Shown here: positions 35,831 through 43,853 of the stretch, in pieces | Numbering within the stretch: the first letter of the stretch is position 1 | Layout: the number at the start of each line of letters is the position of its first letter | Assembly: GCA_963835085.1 (NCBI GenBank) | Contig: CAWIED010000002.1 | Span: 124,001-188,000, forward strand | DNA length: 64,000 nt | Source: JBDIAG01 sp963835085 | Lineage (GTDB): Bacteria > Actinomycetota > Actinomycetes > Actinomycetales > CAWJMD01 | Reading direction: 5' to 3' | The notes under the pieces: model-generated | Database searches by the model: none | The model's input: the letters and a program-made list of their open reading frames with translations, nothing else | What the model was told of the DNA's origin: nothing | Position numbers and translations under genes: made by a program

Positions 35831-35899
35831 GCCGGCCCGTCTGTCGCCGGCCCGTCTGTCGCCGGCCCGTCTGTCGCCGGCCCGTCTGTCGCCGGCCCG
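35831..35899 (+). repeat. 15-bp tandem repeat, four and a half copies
   Basis: The unit GCCGGCCCGTCTGTC is repeated four times exactly (35831-35890), plus nine more bases. Imperfect related units continue to about 35950. The units have no spacers, so this is a minisatellite and not a CRISPR. Confidence 0.95.
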
Positions 35900-36120
35900 C
35901 CGAGCGCCGTCGGCGGGCTGGCCCATCTGTCGTTGGGCCATCTGGGTTAGGGCGAAGTTGAAGCACTCCAACCCCGCCGAACATGCCCCGCGACATTCCA
36001 CACAGATCGTGACACGCACATCAGACGACTAACCGAACGGCATTGCGGCTAACGCTCGGTGTGACGGGTGCACGTCCGGGCGGGTTCACATGCGCTGCAA
36101 AAGCACCCGGCCTGCCCGAC

Positions 36121-36567
36121 TCAGTGCCGGCCGGAGGTGAGCTTCTTGGCGCGCGACTTCGCGCCGGACAGGGCACCCTGCATCATCAGGGTCAGGCCGC
36201 CGCCTACAAGCCAGATGTCCTTGGCGACCGGGATGCCTTGCGGGGTGGGACGGATGCCGTCCGGCTGGGTCATCCCGGGGGTGCGCAAGTACATCCCGAT
36301 CAGCCCACCGCCGAAGCCGGTGAGCGCCGCGCCCGCGAGGGTCGAGGGAACGATCGGGAGCAGCAGCGCACCGCCGATCGCCACCTCGCTGCAGGCCAGG
36401 AGCCGGGTGAAGTCCTTCGGCTTCATGGCCTTCAGGAAGGGATAGGCGACCGTGGCGGCGCTGTGCAGGTATTGGGCTGTGGCCTCGTCGGCGCTCAGCT
36501 TGCCGATGCCCGAGTTGAGGATGAACGCGCCGGTGGCGACCCGGAGCGGAATGTGGGTGGGGTGCAT
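36121..36567 (-). CDS. DoxX-like membrane protein
   Basis: A 148-residue membrane protein with about four hydrophobic segments, in the style of the DoxX/SURF4 group: FILNSGIGKLSADEATAQYL at the start, then LLACSEVAIGGALLLPIVP. Such proteins are linked to thiol or oxidative-stress balance in actinobacteria, but the exact role is not known. ATG 36567 has AGGAGGAG upstream. It stands alone between the repeat-rich stretch and a family C element. Confidence 0.75.
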   Translation of the reverse strand: MHPTHIPLRVATGAFILNSGIGKLSADEATAQYLHSAATVAYPFLKAMKPKDFTRLLACSEVAIGGALLLPIVPSTLAGAALTGFGGGLIGMYLRTPGMTQPDGIRPTPQGIPVAKDIWLVGGGLTLMMQGALSGAKSRAKKLTSGRH

Positions 36568-36644
36568 GGTGACTCCTCCTGGTGGGTGCTGGCAGACCCG
36601 TGCGCCGCGAGCTTACGGGGAAACCCCTTGGCCAGCGCGGTTTG

Positions 36645-36740
36645 TTGCGCTCGTTCGATTACCTGGCGGCGCGTGCGTCGAGCGTGACCAGGCAATTCAC
36701 GGGGCTGCGGTCCCACGATGTAGTCCAACCTGCGTCACGT
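36645..36740. repeat. Inverted-repeat element, family C copy 3 (degenerate)
   Basis: The right arm 36718-36740 matches ATGTAGTCnAnnnTGCG of the other copies. The left arm 36645-36665 matches the complement at about 14 of 21 positions. The length of 96 bp equals copy 1. Worn compared with copies 1 and 2. Confidence 0.6.
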
Positions 36741-36777
36741 CTGGGGACGTGTTCATCGAGCCCGAGCTCAGAGCCGA

Positions 36778-37575
36778 TCAACCTGCGGCCCGGCCGCGCT
36801 TCCAGTATCCGGAGAAGGTCACGTGCGTCTTTGGCACACCCCGTTCGCTCACAAGATGCCGACGGGCGCCCGTGGCCAGCGCCGACTCTCCGACGGCGAA
36901 CGCGTAGACCGAGCCTTGGGGAAAGACCAGGTCTTTCAGCGTCGGCAATGCGCGCGTGCCAGGGTCGGTGCCCGCTGGCCGCTCCAGCCAATGCACGACG
37001 ACTCCGGTGGGGTGGTCGAGCTCCTGACGGTCTCGGGCGTCGAACAGCTCGATGATCGCGTGGCCGATGGTCTGGCGTGGCAGGTCGCGCAGGATCCCGG
37101 CGACGGCAGGCAGCCCACTCTCGTCGGCGACGAGCAACGTCCAGTCGGCGGGCACGGGCTTGAAGCCGCAGCCCTGGTCGATGAAGGCCACTGGCGAGCC
37201 AGGCTCGGCGCTGGTCGCCCAGGGGCCGCCGATGCCGTCGGGGCCGTGCACCACGAAGTCGATGTCGATCTCGGCGGGGTCGCTGCGGTAGGCACGCACC
37301 GTGTAATTGCGGATCGCCGGTCTCGTTCGGTTCGGCAGGGTCAGATAGCGCAGGTAGCCGGCCACTCCGAAACGCTGAGGCAGGTTGTCGAGCCGATCGT
37401 TGTCGTGCATGGGGATGGCGAGCCGGAACCATTGGTCGAAGCCCTGGAACTCGAACTTCTCCAGATCGCCGCCACCAAGGGTTACTCGCTCGACGTGGGG
37501 GCTGATTCGTTCAGTGCGCACGACCGCGGTGTGGATCAGGCCGGAGGGGGCGTGGGTAACGGTGACGTTGCTCAT
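36778..37575 (-). CDS. Siderophore-interacting protein (FAD-dependent ferric-siderophore reductase)
   Basis: It releases iron from imported ferric siderophores by reduction. Residues 1-130 form the FAD-binding barrel with RNYTVRAYR (the flavin-contact motif RxYTxR), and the C-terminal SIP domain contains LLVADESGLPAVAGIL and the closing SGYWKRGRA. Length 265 residues with the ATG at 37575, where MSNVTVTHAP starts; a longer frame to 37719 would run through the iron box. The DtxR/IdeR-type operator at 37640-37658 predicts repression when iron is plentiful. No siderophore importer is adjacent. Confidence 0.9.
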   Translation of the reverse strand: MSNVTVTHAPSGLIHTAVVRTERISPHVERVTLGGGDLEKFEFQGFDQWFRLAIPMHDNDRLDNLPQRFGVAGYLRYLTLPNRTRPAIRNYTVRAYRSDPAEIDIDFVVHGPDGIGGPWATSAEPGSPVAFIDQGCGFKPVPADWTLLVADESGLPAVAGILRDLPRQTIGHAIIELFDARDRQELDHPTGVVVHWLERPAGTDPGTRALPTLKDLVFPQGSVYAFAVGESALATGARRHLVSERGVPKTHVTFSGYWKRGRAAG

Positions 37576-37639
37576 GGCGAGCTCTACTCGATTCTGTCGG
37601 GCGTCACGAGGTGCACCGTCGAAGGCGTACCGCATGAAG

Positions 37640-37658
37640 TTAGGTGTGCCTAACCTAA
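37640..37658 (-). promoter_or_regulatory. IdeR/DtxR-type iron box
   Basis: TTAGGTGTGCCTAACCTAA matches the 19-bp DtxR/IdeR consensus TTAGGTTAGSCTAACCTAA at about 16-17 positions. It lies 65 bp before the siderophore-interacting protein start, as expected for promoter occlusion. Confidence 0.85.
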
Positions 37659-37747
37659 TATGCACCGTCAAGCGAGAGTGACTGTGTCGCGAACGAGCCC
37701 GAAGACCTCCCCAGCGCACTGCGCGTACCGTGTGCCGACGCGAAGAG

Positions 37748-38638
37748 TCAGCCCAGCCGCCAGACCCGCAAAGTGATCACACCTGAGATGTAGCGGCCAC
37801 CTTTGACATCTCCTGCGGTCACTAGCCGGGGTCGGTCGAGGGCGGTGCCGTCTTCGCGCAGCGACAGCATGAGCGGTCGGCCACCGACGTATTGCTCGCC
37901 CAGCGTGACGGTGGCTGCGTATCCATCGGTTGCCACAGCAGTCACGGCGGTATTCCGGGACGGCTTGACACCCGCAATGCGCAGCACTGTCGTGAGCGAT
38001 GGCCCTGACTCGGTGTGGGTCTGCCCCGACGTTCCGGACAGGTACGACACCGTCCGGGTCTGCTGTGGCAGGTGGGCGAGAGTGACGGCTGATACCACCC
38101 GCTGACGGTTCGAGCGGTCGACGACCATCACAGAGCCGGCGGCCGGCGCCGCGATCGCGTCGGAGCGTGCAATACCGACTCGGATGGCGTCGACCCTTGT
38201 CACCGACCTCACCTCTGACCGGTCACCGGGCACCACCAGATCAACCCGGGAGCCACGTCGCACCAGCAGGGCAGGATGGTTGCCGAACCCGGCATCGAGT
38301 TCACCCGCGGAGAATCCCACCGTGCCCGAACGCCCCGACACGGTGATGGTCTCGCGGAGCACGCCGTTCTTCAGCGAGTCAGGCTGCGGGGTGCTCAGGT
38401 CGGTCAGCCCTTGCAGGGTCACTCCCGTGACCGTGCGGCCGTGCCGCGCCGGCAGGCTCACCTGAGGCATCGTCGCCAGATCGGACGCCCGGTAGGTCGC
38501 CGGTGTGGCGACAGCACCGGTCACGGTGAACCGGCTGCCGCCGGGAGAGTGGCCCGCGATCGACGGCGCAGCCGCAACCGGCGAGACGAAGACGAGGCTG
38601 GTCAGAAGTGCCAGCAGTATGACTGTGATGCGACGCAT
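37748..38638 (-). CDS. Secreted protein with molybdopterin-oxidoreductase-like fold
   Basis: A 296-residue exported protein. Residues 1-30 are a Sec signal (MRRITVILLALLTSLVFVSP, then VAAAPS, cleavage after AAA). The mature part looks like two related halves starting near FTVTGAVATPATYRASDLAT and VSAVTLAHLPQ. This is reminiscent of the oxidoreductase molybdopterin-binding (sulfite-oxidase-type) domain. The conserved Cys that binds molybdopterin is not evident (the mature chain appears to have no cysteine), so catalysis is doubtful. ATG 38638 has AGAGGAG upstream. Function unknown. Confidence 0.68.
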   Translation of the reverse strand: MRRITVILLALLTSLVFVSPVAAAPSIAGHSPGGSRFTVTGAVATPATYRASDLATMPQVSLPARHGRTVTGVTLQGLTDLSTPQPDSLKNGVLRETITVSGRSGTVGFSAGELDAGFGNHPALLVRRGSRVDLVVPGDRSEVRSVTRVDAIRVGIARSDAIAAPAAGSVMVVDRSNRQRVVSAVTLAHLPQQTRTVSYLSGTSGQTHTESGPSLTTVLRIAGVKPSRNTAVTAVATDGYAATVTLGEQYVGGRPLMLSLREDGTALDRPRLVTAGDVKGGRYISGVITLRVWRLG

Positions 38639-38854
38639 GGTGCTCCTCTGGGAGTGAGCGGCACTACGGACTGCCGAACCGTATATCACGGATCCGCAGA
38701 TCGAGGACCGGTACGCGTCACGGTATCCGCAGTTACGGGGCTCTAGCTGGTTCTGAGCAGCACCAGCGGGTTCTTGGCCGGGTCCTGTGCAGGAAGCTCG
38801 AGCGCCGACCGCTGACAGGCGCCTCGCATCGCGGACGGTCCGCTCCGGAGGCCT

Positions 38855-39388
38855 TCAGCCGGGGAAGCCGTCCACGCTCTCGCCGGGTTCGTCCTGATCA
38901 GTCACTCGAACCCGTTGGTGCCGAAGCGGGAACACCCAGAGCCGCATCAAGGTGTAGATGTAGAGGCCCTCGATCACGGCGGCCACGAACCGCGAGATCT
39001 GGTACTGCACGCCCGCCCATTCCAGCAGCCACGAGAAGCCCAGGATCCAGATGACGTAGTTGCTGACGACCACAGCCACATACTTCGTCGACTGCACACC
39101 CAGATCGCCGTGCTCGCGAAAGTTCAGCCAGCGGTTCACGACGAAGGACACCATGGTGGCCAGGGTGTAGCCGAGCGTGACGGCCACCGGGTAGGGGATC
39201 TGCGCGCTGCCGTGGAACAGGCTGAGCAGCAACATGTCGAGAGCGAAGGTGCCCCCGTTGATCAGGGCGTAGCCGATGAACGTCGGTGGAATGATCCGGC
39301 GCAGTGGCGTGGGCACCGCCGAATAGATCCGCGCCGTGAATTGGGCGAACCAGCGGGCTGCGGGGCCGTCGGTTCGCGCCTTCAACAT
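38855..39388 (-). CDS. GtrA family membrane protein
   Basis: A 177-residue protein with four membrane helices. FIGYALINGGTFALDMLLLS is helix 1, and VVNRWLNFREHG with the conserved NRxxxF lies at the end of helix 2. GtrA proteins help move or modify lipid-linked sugars for cell-surface polysaccharides. The start at ATG 39388 (MLKARTDG) is the most sensible; longer frames run into the family A repeat region. No partner glycosyltransferase is adjacent. Confidence 0.85.
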   Translation of the reverse strand: MLKARTDGPAARWFAQFTARIYSAVPTPLRRIIPPTFIGYALINGGTFALDMLLLSLFHGSAQIPYPVAVTLGYTLATMVSFVVNRWLNFREHGDLGVQSTKYVAVVVSNYVIWILGFSWLLEWAGVQYQISRFVAAVIEGLYIYTLMRLWVFPLRHQRVRVTDQDEPGESVDGFPG

Positions 39389-39467
39389 AAGGGCAGTATC
39401 CCTGGGCGTCGGGGGCTCGCGAAATGCGCCTCCACAGACAGGGCCGCGCCGGCCGTCACGTATGGCC

Positions 39468-39634
39468 AAGGGTGCCCCGGCAAATAACCACTGCGTGTCG
39501 CTTCCTGGATCGGGCGCATGATTGCGTTGTCGGCCACGCCCACGTAGCTCCGCTACGCAGGCGGACCTCCGCCTGATCAGGCATCCCGCCCAGAAACCGA
39601 CACTGCAGCGGTTATTTCCCGGCGCACCCTAATG
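39468..39634. repeat. Inverted-repeat element, family A copy 2
   Basis: Arms 39468-39508 and 39590-39634 share AAATAACCACTGCGTGTCG and the outer AGGGTGC block. The loop is 81 bp and contains two smaller palindromes (GTAGCtccGCTAC; GGCGGACCTCCGCC). The right arm overlaps the last codons and stop of nhaA (stop at 39629-39631). Compared with copy 1 it has about 65 extra bases in the loop. Confidence 0.85.
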
Positions 39635-41503
39635 CGAGTCGCGTGCAGTCGGCTGACCCGGCACGGTGCTGCGCAGGGACTCGAGGGCCTCGATCAGTGA
39701 TCCGCTGTCGTGTGGGCCGATGTGCCGCAGGTCGCCGACGAAGAACGTCGGCGTGGCACGGGCACCGCTGGCTTCGGCGCTGGCCACGTTGTCGCGGACG
39801 ATCCCGGCGAGCTCATCGTCGTCGAGGTCTCGGGCGAACCGCTCCATGTCGAGCCCGATCGCACCGGCGTAGCCGAGGATGTCCTCGTAGTCGAGCTCGG
39901 CCTGATGCCCGAACAGCGCGTCGTGCATACCCCAGTAGTTGCCCTGCCGGCCGGCCGCCTCCACCGCGATCGCCGCGAGTTCGGCGTGCGGGTGCTCGGA
40001 CAGTGGCAGGTGCCGGGGGATATAGCGCAGGTCGTCGCCGAAATGCGCCCGGACGTCCTTGGCGACCCCGGTGGCCCGGGCGCAGAACGCGCACTCGAAG
40101 TCGAGGTACTCCACGAGGGTGAGCGGTGCGTCTACCGGGCCCATGATGTGGTCGGTGGCCGGGTCGACCGGTGCGGTGAGCCGGGTGGGCAGGCTGGCGT
40201 CCCGCTGGCCGAGCACGACCGCGGCGAGCTGGAACGCCACCCAGCCGACGGCTACCGAGAGCACGGCCGCGATCAGCACGCCCACCGTCGCCTGCTCGCG
40301 AAGTTTCTCGTCGGTGAAGGCCAGGCCGATGATGAGCAACGACACGGTGAAGCCGATGCCCGACAGGGCCGCCCCGCCCAGGACGTGTCCCTGTCCCACG
40401 CCTTGGGGCAGGGATCCCAGCCGCAGTCTGGTGGCCAGCAGCGAGCCGCCGCTGATCCCCACCAACTTGCCCACCACGAGGCCGACCACGACGCCCCAGG
40501 TCACCGGCGAGTGCAGCGACTGCTGCAGCACACCGTTGCGCATATCGACCCCTGCGTTGGCCAGCGCGAACAGCGGGACGATGACGTAGCCGGTCATCCC
40601 GTGCAGGTTGAGCTGCAGCCGCTCGTTGACCGAGACCGCCTGCGCCAGCTGCCTCTTGGCCGACTTGCCGACGCTGGCCATCGGCGACTGCCGGAACGCC
40701 CTGAACTGGGTGGCCGCCTGCTCCACTGCGTGCCGGGTCGGATTGAACGCTGGCACGAGCAGCCCGGCCAGCATTCCGGCGATCGAGGCGTGCAGGCCGG
40801 CCTTGACGGTGGCACCCCAGAGGATGACGACCACGACCACGTACGGCGTGGCGCGCCAGACCCCGGCCCGATCGAGAACCACCAGCCCCACCAGGCAGGC
40901 GACCGCCAGGGCCAGGGGCCAAAGATGGATCTGGTCGGAGTACACAATTCCGATGACCGAGACAGCGACCAGGTCGTCGATGACGGTGAGGGTGAGCAGG
41001 AAGATCCGCAACTGGGTAGACACATTGGGGCCGACCAGGGCCAGCGTCCCGAGCAGGAAGGCGGTGTCGGTGCCGATCACCGCGCCCCAGCCTCCGGCCG
41101 CCGGGCCGGTCGGGTTGAAGGCGAGGTAGAGCATGGCGGGCACCGCCAGGCCGCCGACTCCGGCGACCAGGGGCACGATGATCCGCCGTCGGTCGGTGAG
41201 CTCGCCGACGGCGAACTCGTGCCGCACCTCCAGGCCGACGACGAAGAAGAAGACCACCATCAGTCCGTCGTTGATCCAGTGCGCGATCGACATGTCGTAG
41301 ACCAGCCCGGCGATCTGGATGGACGCGTGCGCGTGCCAGATCGCGTGGTAGGAATCGGACCACGGCGAGTTCGCCCACAGCACCGCAAGCACCGCTGCTG
41401 CCACGAGCAGCCCTGCGCTGCCGGCCTCGGTGCGCAGGAACGAGCGCAGCGGAGCCGAGATCTGGTTGGAGAACATCTCCGCGCGCTTCGCCCGAGCTGA
41501 CAT
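39629..41503 (-). CDS. nhaA: NhaA-type Na+/H+ antiporter fused to a DsbA-like thioredoxin domain
   Basis: Residues 1-425 are an NhaA antiporter, which exchanges internal Na+ for protons at alkaline pH. The ion-binding pair is in VIDDLVAVSVIG (two Asp), and the family start FLRTEAGSAGLLVAAAVLA is present. From about 445 a DsbA/thioredoxin-fold domain follows (PVDAPLTLVEYLDFECAFC), with redox pair CAFC near 470 and the cis-Pro segment ATPTFFVGD near 600. This fusion is a known actinobacterial arrangement. Length 624 residues. The gene ends inside the right arm of a family A repeat. Confidence 0.93.
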   Translation of the reverse strand: MSARAKRAEMFSNQISAPLRSFLRTEAGSAGLLVAAAVLAVLWANSPWSDSYHAIWHAHASIQIAGLVYDMSIAHWINDGLMVVFFFVVGLEVRHEFAVGELTDRRRIIVPLVAGVGGLAVPAMLYLAFNPTGPAAGGWGAVIGTDTAFLLGTLALVGPNVSTQLRIFLLTLTVIDDLVAVSVIGIVYSDQIHLWPLALAVACLVGLVVLDRAGVWRATPYVVVVVILWGATVKAGLHASIAGMLAGLLVPAFNPTRHAVEQAATQFRAFRQSPMASVGKSAKRQLAQAVSVNERLQLNLHGMTGYVIVPLFALANAGVDMRNGVLQQSLHSPVTWGVVVGLVVGKLVGISGGSLLATRLRLGSLPQGVGQGHVLGGAALSGIGFTVSLLIIGLAFTDEKLREQATVGVLIAAVLSVAVGWVAFQLAAVVLGQRDASLPTRLTAPVDPATDHIMGPVDAPLTLVEYLDFECAFCARATGVAKDVRAHFGDDLRYIPRHLPLSEHPHAELAAIAVEAAGRQGNYWGMHDALFGHQAELDYEDILGYAGAIGLDMERFARDLDDDELAGIVRDNVASAEASGARATPTFFVGDLRHIGPHDSGSLIEALESLRSTVPGQPTARDSH

Positions 41504-41785
41504 GGGTTCAGGCTATCCATTTACCGGCGCTGACACCTTGCGGCTCGAAAGTTGGGCCGCCCGATTGAGTGCGATGCGACGTGCAGAACACGAGGTTGTC
41601 ATCGTCGCAGTCGTTATTCATCCCTGGTGGGGGATGCGGCCTTGCTTCAGGCTTTTCGACCGACATGCCTTCCTTCGGGCGGCGCTGGCCGCCGGCGGGC
41701 ACGGCCCAGAGCAGCGATTCCGCTCCGCTCGGGGACAACGGTTGGTTCGGGTCACCCGGGCACGCAGGAGCTGCAGGCCGCCGCG

Positions 41786-41874
41786 TGTCCCTTATCCGAC
41801 ACGATTGCGGACCAGCGATCCCGGCTGAGCACGAAGCCGGAACCAACCGCAGTAATCGTGTCGGATAAAGGACA
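41786..41874 (+). repeat. Inverted-repeat element, family D copy 2
   Basis: Arms 41786-41806 and 41854-41874 (TGTCCCTTATCCGACACGAT form, one mismatch), 89 bp in all, with CGGCTGAGCACGAA in the loop. The interior is alignable with copy 1 in reverse orientation. Confidence 0.85.
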
Positions 41875-41904
41875 TCGACCTCGTCGAACCCCTGCGCGAG
41901 GGGC

Positions 41905-41926
41905 CCGCTCGGGTGTCCCCGAGCGG
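41905..41926 (-). terminator. Terminator-like hairpin downstream of the DEAD-box gene
   Basis: A 9-bp stem CCGCTCGGG with a 4-nt loop, about 100 bp beyond the helicase stop. Next to it is a small CCCCT-N5-AGGGG stem (41890-41904). No U-tract. Confidence 0.5.
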
Positions 41927-42023
41927 ATCACCGCAGTGGAAGGCCGCGCCGGGCAGCGCGCCTGAAGGGCTCGACGTCGTATGGATACGTGGCGGCTTGG
42001 GCCGCGGGAGCAGTCGTGCCGAC

Positions 42024-43550
42024 CTAGCGGCCACGGCCTCCGCGTGCGGAGAAGCCAGCTGCCCCGCCGGAGGAGCCGGCCGGGGCTGCCGCAGGGCGGC
42101 GCCCGCCGTTGGACCCCCCGGTTGCGCCGGGAGTGCGGGGTCCCCGGCCCTGGCCGTTGCCGGAGGATCCGCCGCCACGCGACGAGCGGCCTCGGGCGTC
42201 GCCGCGTGCAGATCCCTCGCCACGGAACGAGCCATCGCTGCGGGCCGACTCGTCCCGCGAACCGGGCCGACGCGTGACGCCGCGCCCAGCGGCCCGGTCA
42301 GTCGTGCCTCGCCCTGCAGTGCCGCGTCCACCGGCTCCGGCAGCGCGACCGCTGTCCGAAGGCTGGACGGGAGCCGGGGTGACGCGTTCGGCCGCAGGGC
42401 CGGTAAGTCCAGTGATCGCCGGGTGGTTGGCCTCGACGTCGGCGGAGGTGGGGTGAATGCCGGCCTTGCGCATCATGGCGCGAACGTCTGCACGCTCCTC
42501 CGGCGTGCTCACGGTGACGACCACGCCTTCGGCGCCGGCGCGCGCCGTACGACCGGAGCGGTGCAGATAGGCCTTGTGCTCGGCCGGTGGATCGACGTGC
42601 ACGACGAGCGCGACATCGTCGACGTGGATGCCGCGGGCGGCGATGTCCGTGGCTACGAGCACGCGCGTGGTGCCCTCCCCGAACGCCGCGAGGTTGCGCT
42701 GGCGAGCGGCCTGGGAGAGGTTGCCGTGCAGGTCGACCGCGGGGATTCCGGCCGCGGTGAGCTCCTTGGCGAGTCGCTTGGCGCGGTGCTTGGTGCGGGT
42801 GAAGGCGAGGGTGCGTCCCTGGCCGGACAGCAGAGCGCGCACCACCGCGGGCTTGGCATCGCGGGAGACGTGGAACAGGTGGTGCGTCATCGTCGACACC
42901 GGAGAGGCCGCGCTGTCGACTGAGTGCGTCACGGGGCGGTGCAGGTAGCGGCGCACCAACTGGTCGATCGCGCCGTCGAGCGTGGCCGAGAAGAGCAGCC
43001 GCTGGCCGTCCTTCGGGGTGGCGTCGAGCAGACGCTTGACCGCAGGCAGGAAGCCGAGATCAGCCATGTGGTCGGCCTCGTCGAGCACGGTGACCTCGAC
43101 GTCGGAGAGTCGGCAGTGTCCTTGGCCGATGAGGTCTTCCAGCCTGCCGGGGGTGGCGATCACGACGTCGACTCCGCTGCGCAACGCGCTGACCTGGGGG
43201 TTCTGGCCCACGCCGCCGAAGATCGTCATGGTGCGCAGGCCGACGGCGTGCGCGAGCGGGGTCATGGTCTCGGCCACCTGGGTGGCGAGCTCACGAGTGG
43301 GGACGAGCACGAGGGCCCGCGGTAGTCGCGGCCGGCGAGGCCGGCCGGAGGCGGCGAGCACTGCCATGGTGGGTAGGGCGAAGGCGACGGTCTTACCGCT
43401 GCCGGTGCGCCCGCGGCCGAGCACGTCGCGACCGGCAAGTGAATCCGGCAGGGTCGCGGCCTGGATGGGGAACGGCTCGGTGATGCCGCCCTGAGCGAGG
43501 GCGGAGACGAGCGCGTTGGGCACGCCGAGATCGGCGAAAGAGAGAGGCAA
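42024..43550 (-). CDS. DEAD-box ATP-dependent RNA helicase
   Basis: Unwinds RNA, as in ribosome assembly or cold adaptation. The RecA-like core shows the Q motif (FADLGVPNALVSAL, then PFPIQAATLP) and Walker A GRTGSGKT near residue 50. It also has PTRELA, VLDEADHMADLGF, SAT, and in the second lobe RVLVATDIAARGIHVDD and YLHRSGRTARAG. From about residue 390 a Gly/Arg/Ser-rich tail with RGG-like units replaces a defined RNA-binding domain. The start is a TTG at 43550 with GAAGGA upstream. Length 508 residues. The leader region before it has unusual short direct repeats. Confidence 0.93.
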   Translation of the reverse strand: MPLSFADLGVPNALVSALAQGGITEPFPIQAATLPDSLAGRDVLGRGRTGSGKTVAFALPTMAVLAASGRPRRPRLPRALVLVPTRELATQVAETMTPLAHAVGLRTMTIFGGVGQNPQVSALRSGVDVVIATPGRLEDLIGQGHCRLSDVEVTVLDEADHMADLGFLPAVKRLLDATPKDGQRLLFSATLDGAIDQLVRRYLHRPVTHSVDSAASPVSTMTHHLFHVSRDAKPAVVRALLSGQGRTLAFTRTKHRAKRLAKELTAAGIPAVDLHGNLSQAARQRNLAAFGEGTTRVLVATDIAARGIHVDDVALVVHVDPPAEHKAYLHRSGRTARAGAEGVVVTVSTPEERADVRAMMRKAGIHPTSADVEANHPAITGLTGPAAERVTPAPVQPSDSGRAAGAGGRGTAGRGTTDRAAGRGVTRRPGSRDESARSDGSFRGEGSARGDARGRSSRGGGSSGNGQGRGPRTPGATGGSNGGRRPAAAPAGSSGGAAGFSARGGRGR

Positions 43551-43853
43551 CAGAATCCTTCAACGGACGAGTAGGGGGGTGGCCGTGGTTGCCGGAACCG
43601 CTCGTCGGGTGAGGGGTGCGCCGCGTGGTGCTGGGGCGGCAAAGCAGACGACCTGTGAGGCAACTATTGATGCACTCACTGTTTGATGCATGAACTGTCG
43701 GCGCGCGCACTGAAGTAAGGCAGAAATTTTCGAGGGTGCAGAAATTTCGAGGGCAGTGTGCGTACCTGTTGCTCCTAGCGTAGCGCGACGGCCAGGCATT
43801 CCCGTCCACCTTGGCGATCTGTCCGTTGGCTTGACCGCAGCGGGGCTGCGGGA
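43551..43853. promoter_or_regulatory. Leader region between GntR gene end and DEAD-box gene start
   Basis: About 300 bp without a gene. It contains an A/T-rich direct repeat GCAGAAATTTTCGAGGG (43720-43736) and GCAGAAATTTCGAGGG (43738-43753). It also has a pair of TTTGATGCA-like units near 43668 and 43682. These could be operator sites or part of a long cold-shock-type leader for the helicase. Confidence 0.45.

Larger units (their letters stand above)
35011..36120. other. Gene-poor repeat-rich stretch
   Basis: I support no complete gene here. A minus-strand stretch near 35100-35230 (DVRSIVANLDEILRAAG) faintly recalls RidA-type proteins and may be a remnant. It also contains one family B hairpin and two tandem-repeat arrays, listed separately. 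Open frames across the arrays are Arg/Pro-rich repeats without codon bias. Confidence 0.6.
41504..42023. other. Intergenic stretch between nhaA and the DEAD-box gene
   Basis: It contains one family D repeat and a terminator-like hairpin for the helicase, listed separately. A short minus-strand open frame around 41520-41680 (MNNDCDDDNLVFCTS) has no ribosome binding site or recognisable relatives, so I do not call it. Nothing else is evident. Confidence 0.55.

Noticed and set aside
35831..35950. Possible CRISPR-like array
   Set aside because: Units are 15 bp and directly adjacent with no spacers, and no cas genes are present. It is a minisatellite.
39710..41500. A 596-codon plus-strand frame opposite nhaA
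   Set aside because: Gly/His/Gln/Asp-rich antisense translation; the nhaA frame carries all catalytic residues.
41508..41846. 112-codon minus-strand frame between nhaA and the helicase
   Set aside because: It crosses a family D inverted repeat and has no good start. Only the segment MNNDCDDDNLVFCTS looks protein-like.
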